Positions 34,117-42,427 of a DNA stretch of 46,354 nt are shown here, piece by piece. The stretch is taken from contig NZ_CABVPP010000059.1 in assembly GCF_902499075.1 (NCBI RefSeq), positions 1 through 46,354 on the forward strand, read 5' to 3'. Source of the stretch: Burkholderia pseudomultivorans. GTDB lineage: Bacteria > Pseudomonadota > Gammaproteobacteria > Burkholderiales > Burkholderiaceae. Under the pieces are notes generated by a model, which searched no databases, had not been told where the DNA came from, and was given only the letters and a program-made list of their open reading frames with translations. The translations under genes and the position numbers were made by a program. The first letter of the stretch is position 1; every line of letters begins with the position of its first letter.

Positions 34117-35204
34117 GCTGCGCTGCCCTCGTCGACGGTGGCCGGTTCGTCATCGTGCGCATGACGCGCCTCGGATGCAAGCAGCGTCGCCTTGCGGCGC
34201 ACGCCCCAGCGATACCCGGCGAGCGCGCCGCCCTTCTGCACGACGCGATGGCACGGGATCGCGAGCGCGACCGGGTTCGACGCGCACGCGGACGCGACGG
34301 CCCGCACCGCGCGCGGCGCGCCGAGCGCCGCGGCGATCTCCGAGTAGCTGCGCGTCTCGCCGTACGGGATATGCGTCAGCGCTTCCCATACGCGCTGCTG
34401 GAACGCGGTCGGCGCGATGTCGAGCGGCAGGTCGAACGTATGGCGCGTGCCGTCGAGATACGCGCCGATCTGCGCGATGAACGGCGCGAGCCGCGCGGAC
34501 GATTCGACCAGCTCGGCGCGCGCAAATGCGCCTTTCAGCTCGTCGACGAGCGCCGCCGACTCGTCGCCGAACGCGATCCGGCAGATGCCTTTCCCGGTCG
34601 CGGCGACCAGCACGGCGCCGAGCGGCGTCGACGCGGTCGCATAGTCGATCCGCAGGCCGTCGCCCTGACGGCGAAACGCGGACGGCGCCATCCCGAGCTC
34701 GCGCGGCACCGACGCGTACAGGCGCGACGTCGAGTTGAAGCCCGCGTCGACGGCCGCCCGCGTGACCGGCTGGCCGCTCTGCAGCGCCTGGCGCAGCGCG
34801 GCGCCGCGCTGCGCGGCCTGATACTGGCGCGGCGACACGCCGACCACACGCTTGAACAGCCGTTGAAGATGGAACGGGCTCACGTGCACGGCGTCGCTCA
34901 GCTGCTGCAGCGTAAGCCGCTCGGGGTGCGCGTCGAGCACCGCGCAGGCGCGATTGACGATCTCCAGCTCGCGCGGCAGCCCTTCCGGCTGGCAGCGCTT
35001 GCACGGCCGGAAGCCGGCTGCGCGCGCGGCGGCCGGATCGGCGAAGAACGCCACGTGCTCGCGGCGCGGCAGACGCGACGCGCAGGTCGGGCGGCAGAAC
35101 ACGCCGGTCGTGCGCACCGCATAGAAAAACGCGCCGTCCGCGTGCGGATCGCGGGCGGTCACTGCGCCCCAGCGGGCATCGTCGGTCGGATAGGCGGCTT
35201 TCAT
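34113..35204 (-). CDS. ada: Ada: DNA repair methyltransferase and transcription activator
   Basis: A 363-residue bifunctional Ada. The N-terminal Zn domain has Cys37 (phosphotriester methyl acceptor), Cys41, Cys68 and Cys71 (FCRPTCASRLPRRE; RPCKRCQPEG). The AraC-type HTH (LTLQQLSDAVHVSPFHLQRL) spans about 95-190. The C-terminal O6-methylguanine methyltransferase has the PCHRV motif with Cys318 and the conserved GGALAGYRWG. Methylation of Cys37 turns Ada into an activator of its own operon, here ada-alkA. The ATG at 35204 is chosen; the open frame to 35315 is promoter DNA. Neighbouring alkA supports the adaptive-response assignment. Confidence 0.96.
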   Translation of the reverse strand: MKAAYPTDDARWGAVTARDPHADGAFFYAVRTTGVFCRPTCASRLPRREHVAFFADPAAARAAGFRPCKRCQPEGLPRELEIVNRACAVLDAHPERLTLQQLSDAVHVSPFHLQRLFKRVVGVSPRQYQAAQRGAALRQALQSGQPVTRAAVDAGFNSTSRLYASVPRELGMAPSAFRRQGDGLRIDYATASTPLGAVLVAATGKGICRIAFGDESAALVDELKGAFARAELVESSARLAPFIAQIGAYLDGTRHTFDLPLDIAPTAFQQRVWEALTHIPYGETRSYSEIAAALGAPRAVRAVASACASNPVALAIPCHRVVQKGGALAGYRWGVRRKATLLASEARHAHDDEPATVDEGSAA

Positions 35205-35443
35205 CGGAACCTCGCGCTCTCTAGTGTAGACGGTGCCTACTCTAGGCGTCGGCACGGGACGACGCGCCCCGAATCTTGCGCTGTGATTCGAGAAACCAAA
35301 CCGGGGCCCGATCAATGGGGAAAGTCGGAAGAAAAGCGGCTCCGAAGCACGCGGCGGGCGCCGTCCGTCATCGCTCCGTCATCGTTTTGCTGCACTGCGG
35401 GTGCGACAAAACGCCGTCCTGACGTTTTTTTACACTGCCGATA

Positions 35444-35472
35444 TTGCGTCGCACCATACCCGGATGTATAGT
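35444..35472 (+). promoter_or_regulatory. sigma70-type promoter of the candidate small RNA
   Basis: TTGCGT at 35444-35449 and TATAGT at 35467-35472 (5 of 6 matches, with a TG at 35465-35466) have exactly 17 bp between them. No gene start with a ribosome-binding site lies within 70 bp. Transcription would start near 35477. Confidence 0.65.
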
Positions 35473-35476
35473 TGGA

Positions 35477-35542
35477 ACTGTCTCCTCCATGTCTCCTCCT
35501 GATATGGATTAAGCCCGTTCCGAGTGAGCGGGCTTTTTTTTT
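35477..35542 (+). ncRNA. candidate small RNA of about 65 nt with two UCUCCUCC motifs
   Basis: A self-contained unit: a good promoter just upstream, about 35 nt of mostly unstructured RNA, then a strong terminator. The unstructured part has two copies of TCTCCTCC (35481-35488 and 35492-35499) separated by ATG. These are complementary to Shine-Dalgarno sequences, a feature of several known trans-acting small RNAs with C/U-rich seeds. No open frame of meaning is enclosed. It lies between ada (divergent) and the VOC gene (same strand, 88 bp downstream). No known Rfam family is claimed. An alternative is a short leader transcript attenuated before the VOC gene. Confidence 0.6.
35511..35542 (+). 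terminator. strong intrinsic terminator of the candidate small RNA
   Basis: AAGCCCGTTC (35511-35520) pairs with GAGCGGGCTT (35526-35535) with one G-U, a 5-nt loop, and nine T (35534-35542). No protein gene upstream on this strand needs it, which supports a short RNA gene. Confidence 0.93.
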
Positions 35543-35630
35543 CGCCCGTCGATCGCGACGCGTTGCGGCGGATGCCTTCGTGCCATTGGTCTACACTCGA
35601 CGCATCGTGCCTGCGAAGGAGCGTTCGTCC

Positions 35631-36044
35631 ATGAAACCGACCATCCGCGCGATCGATCACGTTGTGCTGCGCGTGACCGACATGGCTGCGATGACGCGCT
35701 TTTACTGCGACGCCGTCGGCTGCCACGTGGAGAAGGAACAGCCCGATCTGGGCCTCGTGCAGTTGCGCGCCGGCGATGCGCTGATCGACCTGCTGACCGT
35801 CGGCGGGAAGATCGACCGCGCCGACAGCGGGCCGCCCGGCGCGGGCCGCAACCTCGATCACCTGTGCCTGCGCGTCGAGCCGTTCGACCCCGATGCACTC
35901 ATCGCGCACTTCGCCGCGCACGGCGCCCGACCCGGCACGCCCGCGGAACGCTACGGCGCCGGCGGCTACGGGCCGTCGATCTACCTGTTCGACCCCGAAG
36001 GCAACATGCTGGAATTCAAGGGGCCGCCCGCCGTCGTCGGGTAA
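35631..36044 (+). CDS. VOC-family (glyoxalase/bleomycin-resistance) protein
   Basis: A 137-residue protein with two beta-alpha-beta-beta-beta modules of the vicinal-oxygen-chelate fold. Metal ligands are His10 (AIDHVVLRVTDM), a His in NLDHLCLRVEPF, and the closing Glu in PEGNMLEFKGPP. Members include glyoxalase I, dioxygenases and antibiotic-binding proteins; the substrate here is not determinable. The ATG at 35631 is preceded by AAGGAG (35616-35621). The frame open upstream to 35472 covers the small-RNA terminator and is not coding. Convergent with yaeQ, with 21 bp between them. Confidence 0.9.
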   Translation: MKPTIRAIDHVVLRVTDMAAMTRFYCDAVGCHVEKEQPDLGLVQLRAGDALIDLLTVGGKIDRADSGPPGAGRNLDHLCLRVEPFDPDALIAHFAAHGARPGTPAERYGAGGYGPSIYLFDPEGNMLEFKGPPAVVG

Positions 36045-36065
36045 GCGCGGCCGGCCCGCGCGTCG

Positions 36066-36620
36066 TCACGCGTCGACGCGCGGTTTCAGGATCGTCCATT
36101 CGACCGCGACCGGGTCGTGATCGGCGCTCGAGATCCACGCGGAGCCATCCTGCACCGTGCACTGCAGCCGCATCGTGCGCTCGGCGAGCCGACCGAGCGC
36201 GGCCGCGACGCCGTCGGCCAGCGACAGCACCTGCACGTTGCGCAGCCGCTCGACCTTGCTGCGCACGCCCTGCCACCAGATCTCCGAGGTCTTGCCGCCG
36301 TACGCGATCACCGTGACCTGCGCGGCGCGGCCGGCCGCCTTCGAAATGCGGCGCTCGTCGGGCTGTCCGACCTCGATCCACGCGTCGATCGCGCCGGTCA
36401 GGTCCTTCTGCCACAGGTCGGGCTCGTCGGTGTCCGACAGTCCCTTGCCGAACTCCAGGCGCTCGTGCGCGAGCAGCGCGAACGCGGCGATCCGCACCAT
36501 CATCCGCTCGTCGGTTTCCGACGGATGGCGCGCGACCGTCAACGCATGATCGGCGTAGTAATGCCGATCCATGTCGGCGATTTGCAGTTCGGCTTTGTAG
36601 ATCGTGGATTTCAGCGCCAT
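36066..36620 (-). CDS. yaeQ: YaeQ family protein
   Basis: A 184-residue YaeQ protein. The start MALKSTIYKAELQIADMDRH, then YYADHALTVARHPSETDERM, and later DLTGAIDAWIEVGQPDERR and KTSEIWWQG are the family signatures. The fold is distantly related to PD-(D/E)xK enzymes. The cellular role is unsettled; E. coli YaeQ was linked to suppression of RfaH defects. The ATG at 36620 is chosen because it begins the conserved domain; 93 bases upstream stay open but are not conserved-looking. Confidence 0.92.
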   Translation of the reverse strand: MALKSTIYKAELQIADMDRHYYADHALTVARHPSETDERMMVRIAAFALLAHERLEFGKGLSDTDEPDLWQKDLTGAIDAWIEVGQPDERRISKAAGRAAQVTVIAYGGKTSEIWWQGVRSKVERLRNVQVLSLADGVAAALGRLAERTMRLQCTVQDGSAWISSADHDPVAVEWTILKPRVDA

Positions 36621-36714
36621 GCGGATGCGGCCCGGGCGGGCATTCGGTTCGGTCGGGCCGTGATGATACCGAATGCCGGCCGTCACGCGCGTGTCACGCG
36701 CCCACCACAGCACA

Positions 36715-36738
36715 ACGGCCCGGCATCAGCCGGGCCGT
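36715..36738. terminator. hairpin downstream of the small exported-protein gene
   Basis: ACGGCCCGGC (36715-36724) and GCCGGGCCGT (36729-36738) form a perfect 10-bp stem with an ATCA loop, 66 bp after the stop of the minus-strand gene at 36804. The following minus-strand bases are only weakly U-rich, so the terminator call is tentative. Confidence 0.55.
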
Positions 36739-36803
36739 GTTCGGTGCGCGCCGCCGGCTCGACGGCCGGTGCGCGTGGGCGCGTCGCGTCGAGCGACTGC
36801 GCG

Positions 36804-37151
36804 TTATTGCTTGATGAAGCGCGAATCGGTCCAGAGACCCTGCTGGTCGCTGTTGTCGGCGCTGACGAACTGCACGTCGCCCTGCTCGACCGACACCACG
36901 CGGAAGCGCTGGCCTTCCGGCACCGACAGGCAGCGGTAGTCGTCGAAGTACTGCTGCTTCGCCTGCGACTTGCCGTCGCGCTCGTGACTCAGTACGGAGT
37001 CCAGATTGTCTTTCGACAGACAGCCCCATGCGTTCTTCGTCAACTGGATTTCCTGCGTCGGCTTGACGGCCGAATCGCCGCCCGCTTGTGCAATCGACAC
37101 CGCGGCAAATGCGCCAACGAGGGCAAGAAAGACACCGGTACGCTTCATCAT
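36804..37151 (-). CDS. small exported protein of unknown function
   Basis: A 115-residue protein with a signal peptide (MMKRTGVFLALVGAFAAVSIAQA, cleavage after residue 23). The mature part of about 92 residues has exactly two Cys (in WGCLSK and YRCLSVP), about 30 apart, probably forming a disulfide in the periplasm. No lipobox, no metal motif and no recognised family. The start has GGAGACAG upstream. It is monocistronic: a hairpin follows its stop, and about 500 bp of AT-richer gene-free DNA precedes it. Confidence 0.85.
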   Translation of the reverse strand: MMKRTGVFLALVGAFAAVSIAQAGGDSAVKPTQEIQLTKNAWGCLSKDNLDSVLSHERDGKSQAKQQYFDDYRCLSVPEGQRFRVVSVEQGDVQFVSADNSDQQGLWTDSRFIKQ

Positions 37152-37648
37152 GTTCTGTCTCCAGGCTTGCGGGCACCAGGCTGGGTTTAGCTATGTGTTT
37201 AAAGGTGATCGTGAACCCGCGTTTTTCACTTTAGGAGACCGGCAAACGATAGCAAGCACATTTGTTGTGCGCTCGCAATAGCGGCGAATTGTCGCACCCT
37301 ACGCGCCGTCGGTTTTTCCTGTCTCCCGCATGCTCGCCATCGGTGAACGGTTGCCGCACCAGCCTGCGGCGACCATGCGGAAAGCGTTATCCGGCAAGGC
37401 TTTCAGCCAATTTACAATGCATCGATTGAACGGTTTGGATAATCCATTTCGCTATCCGGACCATTTTGATGCAACGCACATAAAGTCATCCGAAACGATG
37501 CGAAATTATTGCGCCGCGACAGTCGAGTTTCATCACTCAAGAAAAATGCCAGGAATAAGCGCATTGGTATTTATCCGTACGGCGAAGGCCGCACGGCCTG
37601 CGTCCCGGGCGCCTGCTCGCCGGCATTTATCAGACCGTTTCGGGCCTG
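37152..37648. other. 497-bp AT-richer gene-free region
   Basis: No supported gene on either strand. It is clearly AT-richer than the flanks (for example around 37200-37260 and 37400-37560). It holds the promoter region of the exported-protein gene. The part near 37640 is the 3' flank of speG. Frames here lack ribosome-binding sites and coherent composition. An unrecognised small RNA or decayed insertion cannot be excluded. Confidence 0.5.
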
Positions 37649-38182
37649 TTACTGCCGCTCGAAATAATCGCGCTGAAAAATGCACATCCGATAGGCGTTG
37701 TGATACGCGCCATTCCCGAAAAATTCTTCCTTCAATTCGGCCTCGTGCTGGAATCCGCATTTCTCGTACACGTGAATCGCCGCCGCATTCGACGTATCGA
37801 CGATCAGGTACAGCTTGCGCATGTTCAGCACCTTGAATGCGTATTCGATCGCGAGGCGCGTCGCCTGCCCCGCATAGCCGCGGCCCTGGCACTGCGGCGC
37901 GATGATGATCTGGAACTCGCCGCGGCGGTGGATATAGTCGAGCTCGATCAACTCGACAAGACCGACCAGCTCCCCTTGCGTATCGACCGCGACGAAGCGC
38001 CGCTCGCGCTGGTCGTGCACGTGACGGTCGTACAACTGGGACAGCTCCGAGAAGGTTTCATACGGCTCCTCGAACCAGTAGCGCATGATCTTCGCGTCGT
38101 TGTTCAGTTCGTGGACGAAGCGCAGGTCCTGGCGCTCCAGCGGCCGCAGCGCAAGCGTATGGGTCTCGTTCGTGATGTGCAT
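37649..38182 (-). CDS. speG: spermidine N1-acetyltransferase
   Basis: A 177-residue GNAT acetyltransferase that acetylates spermidine or spermine with acetyl-CoA, limiting polyamine toxicity. SpeG-type features are [20 protein letters not shown], then [13 protein letters not shown], the acetyl-CoA loop [15 protein letters not shown], and the C-terminal [18 protein letters not shown] with RDYF. Length matches the family. The ATG at 38182 begins the conserved domain; the open frame to 38257 is upstream DNA. The acyl acceptor is assigned by family resemblance. Confidence 0.88.
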   Translation of the reverse strand: MHITNETHTLALRPLERQDLRFVHELNNDAKIMRYWFEEPYETFSELSQLYDRHVHDQRERRFVAVDTQGELVGLVELIELDYIHRRGEFQIIIAPQCQGRGYAGQATRLAIEYAFKVLNMRKLYLIVDTSNAAAIHVYEKCGFQHEAELKEEFFGNGAYHNAYRMCIFQRDYFERQ

Positions 38183-38333
38183 GTTCGCGTCCTTTTTGAG
38201 GCCGGCGTGCGTGCGAAACCGGCGCGCGACGGGGCTGCGATCGCGCGCGTTCCGCACTGTAAGAAGTTGAACGCCGGCGAAATTCAGAGCCTAGAATGGG
38301 AGCAAGGGTTCCTGCCACCGCAAGGAGGCTATC

Positions 38334-38504
38334 GTGATCGAGCAAGTCATACTCGGTATCTTTCTCGTGCTGCCGCTCGTGATCGTGGCCGCGCTGTTTT
38401 CCGACGAACTCTGGCAGGAACACCGCCGCCAGCATCCGCGCGACGAGCACGCGCCGCACATCGACTGGAAGCATCCGTGGCGCCGCGTGCGACGCGGACA
38501 TTGA
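38334..38504 (+). CDS. 56-residue single-span membrane protein
   Basis: A short gene with a GTG start at 38334 and an excellent ribosome-binding site AAGGAGG at 38322-38328. The protein begins MIEQVILGIFLVLPLVIVAALF, a single transmembrane helix, followed by a soluble His/Arg-rich tail (ELWQEHRRQHPRDEH; HIDWKHPWRRVRRGH). No family is recognised. The tail has about seven His and many Arg, so metal or nucleic-acid contact is possible but not shown. It is divergent from speG and 115 bp upstream of the DUF2795 gene. The small size and GTG start make it easy to miss. Confidence 0.75.
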   Translation: MIEQVILGIFLVLPLVIVAALFSDELWQEHRRQHPRDEHAPHIDWKHPWRRVRRGH

Positions 38505-38619
38505 GCGCTTTCATCGTCCGCACACGATCGGCGCCTACAATCGCGGCGCGCCCGACGGCGCGATCGCACCCCGCCCGCAGTATCGACCCGACTCCCGCTT
38601 CACAACGCGAGCCTTCGAC

Positions 38620-38868
38620 GTGAACGACAAACCTTCCCTGCCCGAGCACGACATTCCGCACGAAACGATCGACCTGCAGATCGCCGACGTGCTTGCCGCC
38701 GTCCGATATCCGGCCAACAAGGATGCGATCGTCGACGCCGCGCGCGACGCCGGCGCGAGCAACGAAGTGCTGTCGATGCTCGATGGCCTGCCCGAGCAGG
38801 ACTACGCGGACGTCGATGCCGTCACGCGCTGGGTCGCCGGCAACTTCGGTCCCGGCATCGGCATTTGA
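38620..38868 (+). CDS. DUF2795 domain protein
   Basis: An 82-residue acidic protein starting with GTG. The DUF2795 core is LAAVRYPANKDAIVDAARDA followed by SNEVLSMLDGLPEQDYADVDAV. These small helical proteins are common in Burkholderia and Actinobacteria. The function is unknown; DUF2795 proteins are often encoded near stress-response genes. There are no Cys or membrane segments. It is 110 bp before the diguanylate cyclase on the same strand. Confidence 0.88.
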   Translation: MNDKPSLPEHDIPHETIDLQIADVLAAVRYPANKDAIVDAARDAGASNEVLSMLDGLPEQDYADVDAVTRWVAGNFGPGIGI

Positions 38869-38978
38869 CCGCGCCGCGATAACGCGTCAGGATCGCATCA
38901 CACCGGCCCTGCCGCGGCCGGATACATGCCGCCCGACGCCATAGCCGGGTGTGTGCGCACCAGCGTCCGGGGAACGCC

Positions 38979-40334
38979 ATGGAAGGGATCCTGACCCAGT
39001 ACACGACGCGTCGTCAGCGCTGGTTCGGCGCCCTGACGGCACTCGCCATCGTGCTCACGCTCGGGGTCGCCGCGCCGCATGCGGACGTCGCGCTGCCTGC
39101 CGTCGAGCCGTTCATGCCGATGTGCGCGCTCACGGTATTCACGACCGCGAGCCTCACTGCATTCTTCCTCGGCGCGCAGTTCACCGTGACGCGCCAGCCC
39201 GTGTTCGGTGCGCTCGGCGGCGCTTATGCGTTCACCGCGCTCGCGGTCGCGCTGCAGCTGCTGACGTTTCCCGGCGTGTTCTCGCCGCAGGGCCTGCTCG
39301 GCGCACTGCCGCGCAGCGCGATGTGGATGTGGATCTTCTGGCATGCGGGCTTTCCGTGCTTCGTGATGATCGCGCTGCTCGCGCGCGACCGGCTGGCTCG
39401 CGCGCCGGTCGACGCGCGGCACACGCGCGGCTGGGCATTCGTGCTGATCGGCGGCCCGGCCGTCGTCGCCGCGCTGCTGTGCGTGCTGACGCTGCGTGTG
39501 CCGCTGCCGTCCGCGTTCCGGCCGCCCGCCGAGACGAGCGTGCTGCCGGTCGGCGGCATCGTGCTCGCCGTGTGGCTGCTCAACGCGCTTGCGCTGACGG
39601 CCGTGCTGATCGCGGGCCGCTTGCGCACGACGCTCGATCTGTGGCTCGCGATCGCGATGCTCGCGTGCCTCGCCGATACCACGCTCAATGCGATGAGCAC
39701 GACCCGCTTCACGGTCGGCTGGTATCTCGCGCGCGTGTTCAGCATGTTCACGCCCGGCGTGCTCGTCTGCGTGCTCGCGTGGGAAGTGACGATGCTGTAT
39801 CAGCGGCTGTCCGACGCGCACGCGACGCTGATCCGTTCGGCCGCGCGCGACGGGCTGACCGGCGCGTTCAACCGCAGCCATTTCAACGATCATTTCCATA
39901 CGCTGTTCCTGCAGGCGCGGCGGCAGCGCGAACCGCTGTCGCTGCTGATGGTCGACGTCGATCACTTCAAGGCGTACAACGACGCATACGGCCATGTAAA
40001 GGGCGATGCATGCCTGGTCGCGATCGCGCATGCGCTGGCCGGCGTCGTGCGGCGGCCGACGGATCTCGTCGCACGCTACGGCGGCGAGGAGTTTGCGATC
40101 GTGCTGCCGAATACCGATGCGCGCGGCGCCAGGATCGTCGCCGAGGAAGCGCGCCAGGCGGTGCTGCGGCTCGATCTCGTGATGCCGGCGCCGGAAGGGC
40201 GCGTCAGTGTGAGCGTCGGCTGTGCGACGGTATCGTCCGATGCGCTGTCGACGTCCGACGCGTTGATCGAAGCGGCCGATGCCGCGTTGTACCGCGCAAA
40301 GGCCGACGGACGGGACAGGGTCGTGGTCGCCTGA
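38979..40334 (+). CDS. membrane-bound diguanylate cyclase (MASE4-type sensor plus GGDEF)
   Basis: A 451-residue protein. About eight hydrophobic helices in residues 15-260 form a MASE4-like membrane sensor. A short linker leads to the GGDEF domain: DGLTGAFNRSHFNDHFHT, MVDVDHFKAYNDAYGHVKGD, and active-site GGEEF beginning at residue 368. The inhibitory I-site RPTD lies at the expected spacing (RRPTDLVARYGGEEF), so product inhibition is likely. All catalytic residues are present, so it should make cyclic di-GMP. The ATG at 38979 (MEGILTQYT) is preferred; 30 bases upstream stay open. The sensed signal is unknown. Confidence 0.92.
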   Translation: MEGILTQYTTRRQRWFGALTALAIVLTLGVAAPHADVALPAVEPFMPMCALTVFTTASLTAFFLGAQFTVTRQPVFGALGGAYAFTALAVALQLLTFPGVFSPQGLLGALPRSAMWMWIFWHAGFPCFVMIALLARDRLARAPVDARHTRGWAFVLIGGPAVVAALLCVLTLRVPLPSAFRPPAETSVLPVGGIVLAVWLLNALALTAVLIAGRLRTTLDLWLAIAMLACLADTTLNAMSTTRFTVGWYLARVFSMFTPGVLVCVLAWEVTMLYQRLSDAHATLIRSAARDGLTGAFNRSHFNDHFHTLFLQARRQREPLSLLMVDVDHFKAYNDAYGHVKGDACLVAIAHALAGVVRRPTDLVARYGGEEFAIVLPNTDARGARIVAEEARQAVLRLDLVMPAPEGRVSVSVGCATVSSDALSTSDALIEAADAALYRAKADGRDRVVVA

Positions 40335-40484
40335 ATACGTCTGTTGTTTCGGGCAGTTGTTACGGTCATTGTGACCGGAATAATCCGCCGTTACGCATTG
40401 CGCGGGCGGGAAACGAATGCTTACAGCCCGTGTTCCGGGCGCTCGCTATGCTGGGTTCATATCGAATCCAGGCAGGTGAGCGCC

Positions 40485-40601
40485 ATGAAGAAGACCCTTT
40501 TGCTGATTGCCAGTGTCGCCGCGCTGCTGAGCGGCTGTATCGTCGTGCCGGACGGCGGATATTACGGTGATGGGTACCACCATCATCATCATTGGGATTG
40601 A
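40485..40601 (+). CDS. His-rich mini-lipoprotein, 38 residues
   Basis: A very short protein MKKTLLLIASVAALLSGCIV with a clear lipobox (LLSGC, Cys18) for lipid attachment. After cleavage only 21 residues remain: VVPDGGYYGDGYHHHHHWD at the end, with five consecutive His. Small lipoproteins with His-rich tails occur in Burkholderia; metal binding is conceivable but unproven. AGGTGAG precedes the ATG at 40485. A longer frame from 40344 does not preserve a signal peptide. It follows the diguanylate cyclase by 150 bp. Confidence 0.8.
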   Translation: MKKTLLLIASVAALLSGCIVVPDGGYYGDGYHHHHHWD

Positions 40602-40704
40602 TCGGGGGAAGCGAGATCGAGGGGCGTGGTGCCTGGCGCGCGGTGGTTGATCCGGAGCGCCGATCACGCCGCCCGATCGGGCCTGCATGCACCCTTGAAG
40701 TCCG

Positions 40705-42099
40705 TCACTTCCCGATACAGAACCTGCTGAAAATCACCCCCAGCAAATCATCCGAAGTGAACTCCCCGGTAATCGCATTCAGCTGTTCCTGCGCGAGCCG
40801 CAGTTCCTCCGCAAACAGATCGAGCGACTGCGCACGCTGCTCCGCATGATCGGCCGCGTGCGCGAGATGCGCCTGCGCCGCGCGCAGCGCGATCAGATGC
40901 CGCTCGCGCGCGAGATAGACGCCCTCCGCCCCCGCCTGCCATCCGGCGATCCGCAGCAGCTCCGCGCGCAACAGGTCGATCCCGTCGCCGCGCTTCGCGG
41001 ACAGATGCACGTCGGTCAGGTCGCCTTCCGCCGCCGGATGCTCGACCGAGGCCGGCACGCCCGTCAGATCCGTCTTGTTCAGCACGCGCACGACCGGCAC
41101 GCCGTCCGGAAACCGCGCCGCGATCGCGACGTCGTCCGCCGTCATCCCCGTACGCGAATCAAGCAGGTGCAGCACGACATCCGCGCGCTCGATCTCGCTC
41201 CACGTGCGCGCGATCCCGATCCGCTCGACCTCGTCCTCCGTCTCGCGCAACCCGGCCGTATCGATGATGTGCAGCGGAATCCCCTCGACCTGGATCGTCT
41301 GCGCGACCTTGTCGCGCGTCGTGCCCGCGATCGGCGTGACGATCGCCAGTTCCGCGCCGGCCAGCGCGTTCAGCAGCGACGACTTGCCGACGTTCGGCTG
41401 CCCGGCGAGTACGACCGACAATCCCTCACGCAGCAGTGCGCCCTGGCGCGCATCGCCGAGCACGTGCGCGAGCTGCTCGCGAATCCGCGCGAGCTTGCCG
41501 CGCGCATCGGCCGCTTCGAGGAAGTCGATTTCCTCTTCCGGAAAATCGAGCGTCGCCTCGACCAGCATCCGCAGGTTGATCACGTCGTCGACGAGCGCGT
41601 GGATCTGCCGCGAGAACGCGCCGTCGAGCGAACGCCCCGCCGACCGCGCGGCCGCCTCGGTGCTCGCCTCGATCAGGTCGGCGACCGCCTCGGCCTGCGC
41701 CAGGTCGAGCTTGTCGTTCAGGAACGCGCGCCGCGTGAATTCGCCGGGCTCTGCAAGCCGCAGCCCGAAGCCGCGCCCCGCGTCGAGACAGCGCTGCAGC
41801 AGCAGTTGCATCACGATCGGCCCGCCATGCCCCTGCAGTTCCAGCACATGCTCGCCCGTGTACGAATGCGGCGCCGGGAAATACAGCGCGATCCCACGGT
41901 CGAGCGGTGCGCCGTGCGCATCGAGGAACGGCACGTAGCTCGCATGGCGCGGCGCGAGCGGCTGCCCGCACAACGCGTCGATCAGCGGCAGCGCGGCCGC
42001 CTCGCCGCCGCGCCCGAACGACACGCGGACGACGCCGATGCCGCCCCGGCCGGCAGCGGTGGCAATGGCGACGATCGGATCGGAATCGGTAGCGAGCAT
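40705..42099 (-). CDS. mnmE: tRNA modification GTPase MnmE
   Basis: A 464-residue GTPase that with MnmG makes the 5-carboxymethylaminomethyl modification at wobble U34. The N-terminal folate-binding domain starts [20 protein letters not shown]. The central G domain has Walker [13 protein letters not shown], switch [13 protein letters not shown] and the NKTD base-recognition motif. The C-terminus is the invariant CIGK. The ATG at 42099 begins the conserved domain; 33 upstream bases are open. Position between the origin genes and core genes is conserved in Proteobacteria. Confidence 0.96.
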   Translation of the reverse strand: MLATDSDPIVAIATAAGRGGIGVVRVSFGRGGEAAALPLIDALCGQPLAPRHASYVPFLDAHGAPLDRGIALYFPAPHSYTGEHVLELQGHGGPIVMQLLLQRCLDAGRGFGLRLAEPGEFTRRAFLNDKLDLAQAEAVADLIEASTEAAARSAGRSLDGAFSRQIHALVDDVINLRMLVEATLDFPEEEIDFLEAADARGKLARIREQLAHVLGDARQGALLREGLSVVLAGQPNVGKSSLLNALAGAELAIVTPIAGTTRDKVAQTIQVEGIPLHIIDTAGLRETEDEVERIGIARTWSEIERADVVLHLLDSRTGMTADDVAIAARFPDGVPVVRVLNKTDLTGVPASVEHPAAEGDLTDVHLSAKRGDGIDLLRAELLRIAGWQAGAEGVYLARERHLIALRAAQAHLAHAADHAEQRAQSLDLFAEELRLAQEQLNAITGEFTSDDLLGVIFSRFCIGK

Positions 42100-42427
42100 G
42101 GCAATCGGAGAATCAGGCAGTCGTTGGTGCACCCGCGCAACAGTTCGGGCGGCGGAACGCCGGCATTGTAGCGTGCCGGCCAGCCTGTCACCGGACCGCG
42201 CGCCCTTGTCAGACTATCCCGAATTTATCCCGTCGAGGATAAGCCAAGTATCAGTTCGACGCATCGTTCCGGTATGCGCTTCGAACGAGTCTGCCTGCGA
42301 CGCGGCCGCGCAGCGACTCCTTCCACTACACCGAACGCCGCGCACCGGTTTGGGATTCGTCTGCATGAGATATGTTTATCTCATATGGTTGTCTGAAACG
42401 GGTCGCCGGAATTGCACAATCCCGTCC
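42100..42427. other. 328-bp gene-free divergent region
   Basis: No gene supported. It separates divergent mnmE and the HTH regulator and carries the 8+8 palindrome at 42365-42384 just before the regulator. Frames open through it are weakly coding in look and lack a start with ribosome-binding site. Confidence 0.55.
42365..42384. promoter_or_regulatory. perfect palindrome ATGAGATA-TGTT-TATCTCAT
   Basis: ATGAGATA (42365-42372) and TATCTCAT (42377-42384) are exact reverse complements with a 4-bp spacer, 43 bp before the start of the HTH regulator. The AT-rich half-sites and the position match an operator for autoregulation by a small HTH protein. No second copy was noticed in the window. Confidence 0.6.

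Noticed and set aside
35472-35630. 53-residue N-terminal extension of the VOC protein
   Set aside because: It would translate the small-RNA terminator and T-run. The AAGGAG site and domain start favour 35631.
37152-37648. Genes in the AT-richer region before speG
   Set aside because: Frames present have no start with a ribosome-binding site and no coherent composition on either strand.
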